The notes beneath the pieces were generated by a model. The model saw only the letters and a list, made by a program, of their open reading frames with translations. It had not been told where the DNA came from and searched no databases. From positions 1-64,000 of the forward strand of contig CAIPFE010000033.1 of NCBI GenBank assembly GCA_903864275.1: a stretch of 64,000 nucleotides of DNA, given 5' to 3'. Positions 17,686 through 25,419 of this stretch are shown piece after piece (position 1 is the first letter of the stretch; the number at the start of each line of letters is the position of its first letter). The position numbers were made by a program, and so were the translations under genes. This stretch comes from an uncultured Mucilaginibacter sp. GTDB taxonomy: Bacteria; Bacteroidota; Bacteroidia; Sphingobacteriales; Sphingobacteriaceae.

Positions 17686-17735
17686 GTTGATTGAGTTGAT
17701 TGAGTTGATCAGGTGAATGGTTGATTGAGTCACCC
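17686..17735. repeat. Short TTGATTGAG direct repeats
   Basis: Three close copies of GTTGATTGAG / GTTGATCAGG and a fourth TTGATTGAG lie just upstream of the channel gene start. They look like local slippage repeats. Nothing else is visible before the trp leader at 17814. Confidence 0.55.
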
Positions 17736-17813
17736 GTTCAAAAACTCACCTTATCATGTAAAAATATCATTCTGCTTGCTTTTCAGAAAAATTTTTTCAT
17801 ATTTGTGGAATAA

Positions 17814-17867
17814 ATGATAATGAGAATAACAAACAACAATTGGTGGTGGCTTAACGGGAGATCGTAA
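17814..17867 (+). CDS. trpL: trp leader peptide (three consecutive Trp codons)
   Basis: A 17-codon ORF reads MIMRITNNNWWWLNGRS then TAA. Three consecutive TGG codons in so short an ORF, 180 bp upstream of trpD and directly before an intrinsic terminator, are the hallmark of ribosome-mediated transcription attenuation. When charged tRNA-Trp is scarce, a ribosome stalled on the Trp codons should free an antiterminator so that the operon is read. A second in-frame ATG at 17820 could also start it. No strong Shine-Dalgarno is visible, which is normal for Bacteroidota. Confidence 0.88.
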   Translation: MIMRITNNNWWWLNGRS

Positions 17868-17933
17868 GGCAATACCATTTTTGTTTTTTAAAGATATTCA
17901 GAAGGGTTGCCAATATGGTAGCCTTTTTTTTTT
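17866..17933 (+). promoter_or_regulatory. trp operon attenuator (antiterminator and terminator)
   Basis: The terminator stem is AAGGGTTGCC / GGTAGCCTTT (10 pairs including wobbles) with loop AATAT, at about 17902-17924, followed by ten T. An alternative pairing exists: GGCAA-TA-CC at 17868-17876, just after the leader stop codon, pairs with GGGTTGCC at 17904-17911, removing the left arm of the terminator. CTT and TGGT around the Trp codons can in turn pair with AAG and ACCA of that segment, giving the protector hairpin. The pairing scheme is my inference from the sequence. Confidence 0.82.
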
Positions 17934-17938
17934 GCCCC

Positions 17939-18038
17939 GCCCCCTAACCCCCTAAAGGGGGAACTGATGGCGAATAAAAACTTTGAAGGAAACAATATAA
18001 ATAAAATTATAAATTCCCCCTTTAGGGGGTTAGGGGGC
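17939..18038. repeat. 25-bp perfect inverted repeat in the trpD leader
   Basis: 17939-17963 (GCCCCCTAACCCCCTAAAGG and five more bases) is repeated exactly, inverted, at 18014-18038, with a 50-bp AT-rich spacer. Each arm also contains its own small palindrome (CCCCCTAAAGGGGG). The pair lies between the attenuator and the trpD ATG, so it could form a large hairpin in the mRNA. Confidence 0.85.
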
Positions 18039-18047
18039 TTGACATTT

Positions 18048-19037
18048 ATGAAACAGATATTAAACCATCTTTTTGAAAATAAAACATTTACGCGCGAACA
18101 GTCAAAGGAAATTTTGACGGAAATTGCGCAGGGTAAATACAACAATTCGCAAATGGCAGCTTTTATGACGGCTTATTGCATGCGCAGTATTACCGTTAAT
18201 GAGCTTGAGGGCTTCCGCGACGCCATGCTGGAACTTTGCCTGGAAGTCGATATGGAAAACAGGGAGTTGATAGACCTTTGCGGTACCGGCGGAGATGGAA
18301 AAGATACTTTTAATATATCTACACTGGCATCATTTATCGTTGCAGGTGCAGGTTATAAAGTTGCCAAACATGGTAATTACGGGGTGTCATCGGGCTGTGG
18401 TTCGTCAAACGTCATGGAGTTTTTAGGCTGCCGGTTTACCAATGATACCGCTAAGCTTAAACATAACGTTGATAGTGCCAATATCTGTTTTTTACACGCC
18501 CCCCTGTTCCACCCGGCCATGAAAACTGTCGCGCCAATACGACGGGAGCTCGGCGTTAAAACATTTTTTAATATGCTTGGGCCATTGGTTAATCCTGCCA
18601 AACCAAAAAATCAACTGGTAGGCGTATTTAACCTGGAGCTTGCGCGCATTTATGCTTACATGTATCAAAAATCAGATATAAAGTATACCATATTAAATGC
18701 CCTTGATGGTTATGACGAAATTTCGCTTACCTGCGATTTTAAAACATTCTCCGTCGAAGGTGAAAAAATAAACAGCATTGAGAGCCTGGGCTTTAACCGT
18801 TTAGGCCCCCACGAAATTTTAGGTGGGAACAGCGTAAGCGAATCGGCCGATATTTTTGTAAATGTACTGAACGGCGATGCTACAGCAGCACAAAATAATG
18901 TGGTTTTAGCTAATGCGGCTTTAGCCATTAAGACAATCGGCCCTGATAAAAGCTTTGCAGAGTGTTTTTACGAGGCAGAGGCATCACTGGCCAGCAAAAA
19001 AGCGTTAAAAAGTTTTAAAACGCTTATAGCAAATTAA
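18048..19037 (+). CDS. trpD: Anthranilate phosphoribosyltransferase
   Basis: A 329-aa TrpD, the second step of tryptophan synthesis (anthranilate + PRPP). I start at the ATG at 18048 (MKQILNHLFENKTFT); the longer frame would read through the inverted repeat. The PRPP site motif GTGGDGKDTFNIST is at about 80-93, with KHGNYGVSSGCGS and the metal-linked segment after it; RRELGVKTFFNMLGPLVNP is also conserved. It is first in a trpD-F-B-A run and controlled by the attenuator upstream. Confidence 0.95.
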   Translation: MKQILNHLFENKTFTREQSKEILTEIAQGKYNNSQMAAFMTAYCMRSITVNELEGFRDAMLELCLEVDMENRELIDLCGTGGDGKDTFNISTLASFIVAGAGYKVAKHGNYGVSSGCGSSNVMEFLGCRFTNDTAKLKHNVDSANICFLHAPLFHPAMKTVAPIRRELGVKTFFNMLGPLVNPAKPKNQLVGVFNLELARIYAYMYQKSDIKYTILNALDGYDEISLTCDFKTFSVEGEKINSIESLGFNRLGPHEILGGNSVSESADIFVNVLNGDATAAQNNVVLANAALAIKTIGPDKSFAECFYEAEASLASKKALKSFKTLIAN

Positions 19038-19047
19038 ATGGGCAGGT

Positions 19048-19080
19048 AGATTTGACAAGTTTTTGAAAGTTATCAAATCT
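19048..19080 (+). repeat. 33-bp hairpin between trpD and trpF
   Basis: The arms AGATTTGACAAG and TTATCAAATCT form a stem with a mismatch in the 63-bp gap inside the operon. The same 33-bp element, with a perfect stem, lies at 25366-25398. It could weakly terminate transcription or stabilise the mRNA end within the operon. Confidence 0.6.
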
Positions 19081-19100
19081 GTCCCGAAGAAAAAAGAAGA

Positions 19101-19742
19101 ATGAAAACAAAAGTCTGCGGTTTAAAAAATCCAGAAAATATTAAGGCAATTACAGCTTTATCTCCGGATTATATGGGCTTCATTTTCTATGGACCTTCGC
19201 CGAGGTATGTTGATGATATGCCGGAAGGGGTTTTAAATAAAATCCCTTCCTCAATAAAAAAAACAGCGGTTTTTGTAAACGAAAATAAAGAAACAATAAA
19301 TGCCCTACTTGGTAAATATGATTTTGAAGCGATACAACTGCACGGCAATGAAAGCCCTGAATTTTGTAGTTCGTTCATGCATAAAGTGGAGGTACTTAAA
19401 GCTTTTGGCCTGAATAGTGATTTTGATTTTGATCAGCTGCAGGCATACACAGATAAAGTTGACTTTTTTCTTTTCGACACAAAAACCGATAGTCATGGCG
19501 GATCAGGTAAAACATTCGACTGGACAGTCCTTAACAAATACACGCTCGATATCCCCTTCTTTTTAAGCGGCGGCATTAGCCCTGAAAACCTGGAAGAAGT
19601 AAAAAATATTAGCCATCCCCAATTTTATGGCGTGGATTTGAACAGTAAATTTGAAACTGCCCCGGGGCTAAAAAACATAAAACAGTTGGAAAAAGCATTT
19701 AAATCATTAAGTAAACCCTTTACAAATGAAGTACGGAGTTAA
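19101..19742 (+). CDS. trpF: Phosphoribosylanthranilate isomerase
   Basis: A 213-aa TIM-barrel TrpF, the third step of tryptophan synthesis. The catalytic Cys lies in [13 protein letters not shown], followed by [24 protein letters not shown] and the phosphate-binding [11 protein letters not shown], with [10 protein letters not shown] near the C-terminus carrying the catalytic Asp. Its 3' end overlaps trpB by 17 bp, so the two are probably translationally coupled. Confidence 0.94.
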   Translation: MKTKVCGLKNPENIKAITALSPDYMGFIFYGPSPRYVDDMPEGVLNKIPSSIKKTAVFVNENKETINALLGKYDFEAIQLHGNESPEFCSSFMHKVEVLKAFGLNSDFDFDQLQAYTDKVDFFLFDTKTDSHGGSGKTFDWTVLNKYTLDIPFFLSGGISPENLEEVKNISHPQFYGVDLNSKFETAPGLKNIKQLEKAFKSLSKPFTNEVRS

Positions 19743-20907
19743 TGAACTGGGGTACTACGGGGACTTTGGCGGTGCCTATATCCCTGAAATGCTATATCCC
19801 AATGTGGAAGAGTTAAGGCTGCAATACCTCTCTATCATCAATGATGCAGATTTTAAGGCCGAATTCGACCAGCTTTTAAAAGATTATGTCGGCAGGCCGT
19901 CGCCTTTATATCATGCCAAAAGATATTCGGAAAAGTACGGCGCTAACATATTTTTTAAGCGCGAAGACCTGAATCATACCGGTTCGCATAAGATCAATAA
20001 CGCTATCGGCCAGATACTTTTAGCCATTCGCCTTGGCAAAAAGCGTATCATAGCGGAAACCGGTGCGGGCCAGCATGGCGTGGCAACGGCCACCGTTTGT
20101 GCTTTGAAAGGCATTGAGTGCTTGGTTTATATGGGCGAGATTGATATGGCACGGCAAGCGCCCAACGTGTCGCGCATGAAAATGCTGGGTGCGAAGGTAG
20201 TACCGGCAAAATCAGGCAGCAAAACACTGAAGGATGCTACCAACGAGGCCTTGCGCGACTGGATAGCCAACCCCGTCGATACCCACTATATCATCGGCTC
20301 GGTTGTTGGTCCCTACCCCTATCCCGACATGGTTGCGCGGTTTCAATCTATCATATCATTAGAAGCAAAAAAACAATTAAAGGAGCATACCGGAAAGGAA
20401 TTACCCGAATACGTAATGGCTTGTGTTGGCGGTGGCAGCAATGCAATGGGTATGTTTTACCATTTTCTGGATGATGAAAGTGTCAAATTAGTGGCAGTTG
20501 AAGCTGCCGGCAAAGGCGTTGACAGCGGACACTCGGCCGCAACGACATTTTTGGGCCGCGAAGGCGTTCTACACGGCAGCCGCACCATTTTAATGCAAAC
20601 AGATGACGGCCAGGTAGTAGAGCCTTATTCCGTTTCCGCTGGGCTCGATTATCCCGGCATTGGCCCGCAGCACGCTTACCTGTATAAAATTCACCGTGCG
20701 GAATACGTCAGTATAACCGATGACGAAGCCTTGAAGGCAGGTTTATTATGCTCGCAGCTGGAAGGTATCATCCCGGCAATTGAAACAGCGCACGCCCTGG
20801 CGCACCTCGAAAAAATGAAATTTAAACCGGACGATAACGTAGTGATCTGCCTGTCAGGCCGGGGAGACAAGGATTTGGACACGTATATAAAATATTTTGG
20901 ATACTAA
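19726..20907 (+). CDS. trpB: Tryptophan synthase beta subunit
   Basis: A 393-aa PLP enzyme that condenses indole with serine. The PLP lysine is K89 in HTGSHKINN; the phosphate-binding loop [10 protein letters not shown] is at about 228-237 and the [14 protein letters not shown] segment at about 105-118. It is full length compared with typical TrpB (~395 aa). It overlaps trpF and precedes trpA by 60 bp. Confidence 0.97.
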   Translation: MKYGVNELGYYGDFGGAYIPEMLYPNVEELRLQYLSIINDADFKAEFDQLLKDYVGRPSPLYHAKRYSEKYGANIFFKREDLNHTGSHKINNAIGQILLAIRLGKKRIIAETGAGQHGVATATVCALKGIECLVYMGEIDMARQAPNVSRMKMLGAKVVPAKSGSKTLKDATNEALRDWIANPVDTHYIIGSVVGPYPYPDMVARFQSIISLEAKKQLKEHTGKELPEYVMACVGGGSNAMGMFYHFLDDESVKLVAVEAAGKGVDSGHSAATTFLGREGVLHGSRTILMQTDDGQVVEPYSVSAGLDYPGIGPQHAYLYKIHRAEYVSITDDEALKAGLLCSQLEGIIPAIETAHALAHLEKMKFKPDDNVVICLSGRGDKDLDTYIKYFGY

Positions 20908-20967
20908 TCGGTTCATGGGGCATAGTTCATAGCGAGCTGCAACCATGAACCATCAACTATAAACCCC

Positions 20968-21747
20968 ATGAACCGGTTAAACGACCTCTTTCACTCAAAA
21001 AAGGACGACCTCCTATCCATATACTATACCGCAGGTTATCCTGAAATAAATACCACCCTGGACATTGCCGAAGCTTTGGAAAAAGCAGGCGTCGATTTTT
21101 TGGAGATGGGCTTCCCCTACTCTGATCCTGTGGCCGATGGCCCGGTTATCCAGCATAGTTCTGAAAAAGCGCTTGAGAACGGTATGACGCTTAACTTGCT
21201 GTTTGAACAGTTAAAGGATCTGCGTAAGCACGTAACGATACCCATTATGCTAATGGGTTATTTTAACCCCATAGTACAATATGGCGTAGCGGCTTTCTGT
21301 AAAAAAGCAGCCGAGGTTGGTGTGGATGGCATTATTGTTCCCGATCTGCCCATCTACGAGTACGAAACTTTATATTCTGGATACTTTAAGGAATACAACC
21401 TGAGCAACATCTTCATGGTTACCCCGCAAACATCCGAAGAGCGCATCCGGAAAATAGATGGGTTGAGCAACAGCTTTATTTATTTGCTTTCCTCATCAAC
21501 CATAACCGGGGCGAATCTGCAGATGTCCGTAAATATTGAAGATTATTATAAACGTATCAAGGCAATGCACTTAAAAAATCCAACCATTTTCGGATTTGGC
21601 ATTAAAGACAATGCCACCTTTAAAAAAGCCTGCGAGTATGCCAATGGGGCTATTGTGGGTACTGCTTTTGTAAAGTTTTTGGGTGAAGATAATTATATGG
21701 AAAAGATACCGGGGTTTGTGAAATCAATAAGACCTTTCAGTGAGTAG
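20968..21747 (+). CDS. trpA: Tryptophan synthase alpha subunit
   Basis: A 259-aa TIM-barrel that releases indole from indole-3-glycerol phosphate and partners TrpB. The catalytic Glu46 (LEMGFPYSDP) and Asp57 (VADGPVIQ) are both present, with the phosphate-binding GFGIKDNAT and GAIVGTAFVK near the C-terminus. It is the last gene of the run. No trpC (indole-glycerol-phosphate synthase) is in the window, so its substrate must be made by a gene elsewhere. Confidence 0.96.
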   Translation: MNRLNDLFHSKKDDLLSIYYTAGYPEINTTLDIAEALEKAGVDFLEMGFPYSDPVADGPVIQHSSEKALENGMTLNLLFEQLKDLRKHVTIPIMLMGYFNPIVQYGVAAFCKKAAEVGVDGIIVPDLPIYEYETLYSGYFKEYNLSNIFMVTPQTSEERIRKIDGLSNSFIYLLSSSTITGANLQMSVNIEDYYKRIKAMHLKNPTIFGFGIKDNATFKKACEYANGAIVGTAFVKFLGEDNYMEKIPGFVKSIRPFSE

Positions 21748-21873
21748 TGAGCGGCGAATAGTGAGTGAAAATAGGTAATATCTCAATTAGTTGCACAGGG
21801 CCTATTTAATATTATCGCCGTCGTCAATCAATAAATATCCAACAAATCTTCAGATTTTCTGATTCCGTCATGA

Positions 21874-22326
21874 TTACAAGTCGAAATCAAAAGACCAAGA
21901 GTAATTTTTAATCTCCACGTGTGGGTTTTTTGCTTTCACCTGGTTGCAAAAATTATCAAAACTGGAGGAAAAATAGCGGGAATAAAAACGGGCGGCGCCG
22001 TCTTCATTATTATTCGTATAGCGTATTTTCCACAAAGAACGGTACCCTATACTTATCATTGTCACTTTTATCAGATAGATATCTTTTAAATCAACCACAA
22101 TTTCTTTTCGTCTTCTGATAATAAATAAGTGATCATTATCAAATTCAATATTATCGGGAAGATAAAAAACTATGTATAATATGCCTATACAAACAGGAAG
22201 CATCCACAATAAATCTATCCTTGACGAGGGGTTAATATTAATGACCAAAGCTATGATTCCGATCATTATTATTATTGTTACTACCCTTTCTAAAATCAGT
22301 TTACTTGATAAGGCTATTCTTTTCAC
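21874..22326 (-). CDS. Small membrane protein with PH-like tail
   Basis: I do not recognise this 150-aa protein. Two hydrophobic helices (about 12-30 and 39-56) are followed by a soluble ~90-residue domain with alternating strands (NIEFDNDHLFIIRRRKEIVV, DLKDIYLIKV), which resembles bacterial PH-like domains. The ending KNPHVEIKNYSWSFDFDL is acidic. It may be a membrane-attached signalling or anchor protein; there is no functional context. Confidence 0.65.
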   Translation of the reverse strand: MKRIALSSKLILERVVTIIIMIGIIALVININPSSRIDLLWMLPVCIGILYIVFYLPDNIEFDNDHLFIIRRRKEIVVDLKDIYLIKVTMISIGYRSLWKIRYTNNNEDGAARFYSRYFSSSFDNFCNQVKAKNPHVEIKNYSWSFDFDL

Positions 22327-22374
22327 GATGATTATTAAACAATAAATATTACCATTTTTCGAAGTGAATTGGCG

Positions 22375-22995
22375 TTATAAATACAGTTCTAATTCCCCTT
22401 TACCTTCCCTAACTATCTCAAATTCCCCTCCGGTGCAGTCCACAACTGTGGACGGAACATTTTCGCCATAACCGCCATCAATTACAAGGTCAACCAGGTT
22501 TTCATATTTTTCGTAGATCAATTCAGGGTCGGTGGAGTATTCGATGATCTCGTCGTCATCTTTTATCGAGGTAGAAAGGATCGGGTTACCTAATACCTTT
22601 ACAATTTCGCGGGCAATATCGTTATCAGGCACCCTGATACCAACCGTTTTTTTATTGGAACTCAATAACTTAGGTACATTATGATTGGCATTAAAGATAA
22701 AGGTAAACGGCCCCGGCAGTGCTTTTTTCAGGACCCTGAATGTGGCATTGTCTATCGGTTTTATATAATCTGAAATATGGCTCAGGTCGTAACAGATAAA
22801 TGAAAAATTTGCCTTCTCAGGTTTAATGTTCCTGATCCTGCAAATCGCCTCTATAGCTTTATGATTGGTAATATCGCAGCCCAGCCCGTACACCGTATCC
22901 GTAGGATAGATGATCAATCCCCCTTTACGCAGCACTTCAACAACCTGTTCTATAGCTTTCGGGTTGGGGTTTTCGGGGTATATTTTTATGAGCAT
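22375..22995 (-). CDS. YrdC/Sua5-family threonylcarbamoyl-AMP synthase
   Basis: A 206-aa YrdC/Sua5/YciO protein. The N-terminal [20 protein letters not shown] motif (nucleotide/threonine pocket) is clear, followed by [18 protein letters not shown], the [10 protein letters not shown] strand and VGIRVPDN. Members form threonylcarbamoyl-AMP for the t6A37 modification of tRNA. The [11 protein letters not shown] version of the KR..P motif is also seen in YciO-like paralogs, so the exact activity is less certain. Confidence 0.85.
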   Translation of the reverse strand: MLIKIYPENPNPKAIEQVVEVLRKGGLIIYPTDTVYGLGCDITNHKAIEAICRIRNIKPEKANFSFICYDLSHISDYIKPIDNATFRVLKKALPGPFTFIFNANHNVPKLLSSNKKTVGIRVPDNDIAREIVKVLGNPILSTSIKDDDEIIEYSTDPELIYEKYENLVDLVIDGGYGENVPSTVVDCTGGEFEIVREGKGELELYL

Positions 22996-23000
22996 ATTTT

Positions 23001-23276
23001 GATTTCGGATCCCGATAGCTATCGGGATCGGATTTAGTTAACTGCCGATATCTCTTCCTGCATAAATACGCTAAAAATCCGGGATCGTAACATAGAAATT
23101 CTAAACATTTAAAATTTCTACGCTGCCATCCCGGACCTAAAGTGCTTTAAATAAAATTATTATACACGCAAATCGATATTCCGAAACGGCGAATGCCCTC
23201 CTGAGCACCCACCGCTGAAAACAAACTATTGCGAAAAATCGAAATTCTGTCCCGATAGCTATCGGGATCCGAAATC
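23001..23276. repeat. Nested inverted repeats forming a MITE-like element
   Basis: A 26-bp sequence at 23001-23026 (GATTTCGGATCCCGATAGCT and six more bases) recurs inverted at 23251-23276, enclosing 224 bp. Each copy contains the palindrome CCCGATAGCTATCGGG. Inside, 23078-23100 and 23113-23135 (TCCGGGAT...TAGAAATT and its mirror) form an imperfect 23-bp hairpin with 5 mismatches. The interval, between the YrdC gene and the broken yceI, contains no convincing ORF. Confidence 0.75.
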
Positions 23277-23280
23277 CAAA

Positions 23281-23820
23281 TTATGCTTGCTTCGCAAACT
23301 GGATGTTAATGCTCAGCTTTATATCTTCTCCTAAAACAACCGAACCTGCTTCGGTAATAGGATCATAAGTTAAGCCAAATTCTTTACGGTTAATTTTACC
23401 GGTAACTTCAAAGCCGGCTTTGGTATTTCCATAGGAATCCTGGGTCGACCCGCCGTATTCAGCGTTAAGTTTAACTTGTTTGGTAACCCCTTTTATGGTA
23501 AGGTCGCCAGTTAATTCAAACTCGTCATCATCGTCTGTTTTTTTGAACGAAGTTGAAGCAAAAGTGATCTGCGGGTATTCAGCAGCATCAAAAAAGTCAG
23601 CTGATTTTAAGTGGGCGTCCCTTTGGGATTGGTTGGTATCAATACTGTCGATATTCAGGGCGAATGCAATTTTTGCGTGTTCAAAATCATCACCTTCGGT
23701 TTCTAATGATCCTTCAAAACTTTTGAAGAAACCTGTTACTGTTGAAATAACCAGGTGCCTTACTTAAAACTGTACTTCGGAGTGCATTGGGTCAATTACC
23801 CATTTTGTTGTTGTTGCCAT
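23281..23820 (-). pseudogene. YceI family protein, interrupted by an in-frame stop
   Basis: From the ATG at 23820 the frame reads MATTTKWVIDPMHSEVQF then TAA, then continues VRHLVISTVTGFFKSFEG without further stops to TAA at 23281. The remainder is a complete YceI lipocalin-like domain (DDFEHAKIAFALNIDSIDT, SADFFDAAEYPQITF, LTGDLTIKGVTKQVKL, INRKEFGLTYDP). YceI proteins bind isoprenoid-type lipids. Family members normally have Lys at the stop position (VQFKVRHL), so a single AAA-to-TAA change explains it. There is no decay elsewhere: the mutation is recent, or a sequencing error, or the product restarts downstream. Confidence 0.88.
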
Positions 23821-24009
23821 AACGTTAAATGTTTTTTGATTGTTCTATTTGATACAAATGTAGATAAAATAGATGTTTAAACATGTAATCTGATTGTTAA
23901 ATTTACAATAGTGCTACAATGCCGCATATTTAACCAGCAAACAGGGATATTGTTCGGCATAGTTATGTCATTTTTATATGAACCGGGTGATTCAAAATGG
24001 AAGGTTGTG

Positions 24010-24065
24010 GAGACGGGATGCTTCATGTCTCAAATGAATGTTGAAGATGCGAAGCATCCCGTCTC
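24010..24065. repeat. 15-bp perfect inverted repeat
   Basis: GAGACGGGATGCTTC at 24010-24024 is mirrored exactly by GAAGCATCCCGTCTC at 24051-24065, with a 26-bp spacer. It lies 43 bp 3' of the Rieske oxygenase gene, so it may serve as its terminator, although no T run follows. The 23821-24107 interval holds no other gene. Confidence 0.75.
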
Positions 24066-24107
24066 AACTATTTTATAAAATCATACGTTCGGCCGATAAT
24101 CCTTCTT

Positions 24108-25211
24108 TTAAACAACATCATTCATAAACTCCGCAAGCAGCCTGTGAAAATGGTGCGTACCCTGCTCCCTGGTAACCGAATACCGCCCATGATGATAAAA
24201 CCTCGACCGCACACCGCGCTGCACATTTTCAACGATCTCCTCGTCTTCCTTTTCTACTTTATCCAAACCGGCGCCTGCACCTTTATCCAGTTTCGAGGCA
24301 TCCCAAACATAGGAGAAAAACTTAACCCGGCACTCCCCTGCTGTCACCGGCTCAACTACATTTACCGACAAACCCCAGGGATAAAAATTAAACATCATAT
24401 TGGGGAACACCCAGAAATAGTAAGCAGCCACGTTTTTCCCATGGTCGGGCGACGTAAGCGGCAGGTCAAAGCAATCGGCCGCGGTTTTAGCAAGGCCGAG
24501 CTGCAAGCTCGAATACGGGAAAAACAATTCGGTAGCATATTCGCCGTAATCAATTACGGCGTTAAGGCCAGCGTGCACAAACGGGATATGGAAACCTTCG
24601 AGGTAATTTTCGCAATACAGCGCCCAGTTGGCTTTTACATTAAATACCCGCGATAGTTCAGGTTCAAATTTAAAATCATCCAATGGCATCCAGCTAACCC
24701 TTTCCATCATGTCTTTAAAAACTTCCTCCCCATTAGCAAGCGGCGCAGCTGGCCCCACCGAAGTAAACAGCCATTTGCCCCATTTGAACAGATCCGGTTT
24801 GGGCAAGTCATCATGCCTGGCCGGGAAGTTTTCAACCTCTTTAAACTCCGGCATCGAAACGAAATCACCATCAAGGTTAAACATACGGCCATGATAGCGG
24901 CATTTCAGGTTATTAAGTTTGCAAGCCTTATCAACAACTAAATTACCGCGATGGGTACAAACATTTGATAGCAAGTTCAACTCGCCGGCTTTATTCCGGG
25001 TTAGCAGTAAAGGTTCATCCAGGTAACTTTCTAATAAGGTGAAAGGATATACATCACCGTTTTCTTTCACCAGATCTTCGGCGCCAATAAACTGCCATGA
25101 GGGCGCGAAGATTTTCTCCCTGCATTGTTCAAATACTTCGGGGCCCGAGTAAAAGTCAGCGTGGATGGTTTTTGCTTTGGCGATATCGGGGTCAACAAAA
25201 TATTTGGGCAT
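24108..25211 (-). CDS. Rieske non-haem iron oxygenase, alpha subunit
   Basis: A 367-aa ring-hydroxylating-type oxygenase. The Rieske [2Fe-2S] cluster ligands are C85-T-H87 and C104-x2-H107 (CTHRGN, CRYHGRMF). The mononuclear iron site shows in NYLEGFHIPFVH (H208, H213), with a START-like C-terminal domain (FNFYPWGLSVNVVEP). The ENYLEGFHIPFVH sequence resembles choline/carnitine monooxygenase-type enzymes as much as aromatic dioxygenases, so the substrate is open. No reductase, ferredoxin or beta-subunit gene is adjacent. Confidence 0.88.
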   Translation of the reverse strand: MPKYFVDPDIAKAKTIHADFYSGPEVFEQCREKIFAPSWQFIGAEDLVKENGDVYPFTLLESYLDEPLLLTRNKAGELNLLSNVCTHRGNLVVDKACKLNNLKCRYHGRMFNLDGDFVSMPEFKEVENFPARHDDLPKPDLFKWGKWLFTSVGPAAPLANGEEVFKDMMERVSWMPLDDFKFEPELSRVFNVKANWALYCENYLEGFHIPFVHAGLNAVIDYGEYATELFFPYSSLQLGLAKTAADCFDLPLTSPDHGKNVAAYYFWVFPNMMFNFYPWGLSVNVVEPVTAGECRVKFFSYVWDASKLDKGAGAGLDKVEKEDEEIVENVQRGVRSRFYHHGRYSVTREQGTHHFHRLLAEFMNDVV

Positions 25212-25365
25212 AGAGCTGGGTAATGGCTTTTAATTTGACGGTGTAATTTAGAAAAAACTGGCTTAAATTACCCAAACATATTGCTTTTGCTGCGTTACAA
25301 AGCGAAAAGAGTACTGGGATACAAAACCTGGCCATTTCAATGGAACAGGAAGGCACAAACGAAAA

Positions 25366-25398
25366 AGATTTGACAACTTTTTAAAAGTTGTCAAATCT
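25366..25398 (-). terminator. Terminator of the NHL-repeat gene
   Basis: A perfect 15-bp stem (AGATTTGACAACTTT / AAAGTTGTCAAATCT) with a TTA loop, 22 bp past the stop codon of the minus-strand gene and followed by TTTTTC. The same element, slightly degraded, is in the trp operon at 19048-19080. Confidence 0.8.
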
Positions 25399-25419
25399 AA
25401 ACTGATCTATTTAATTCAA

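Noticed and set aside
24144..24894. Plus-strand ORFs opposite the Rieske oxygenase
   Set aside because: Shadows of a gene with clear catalytic motifs on the minus strand.
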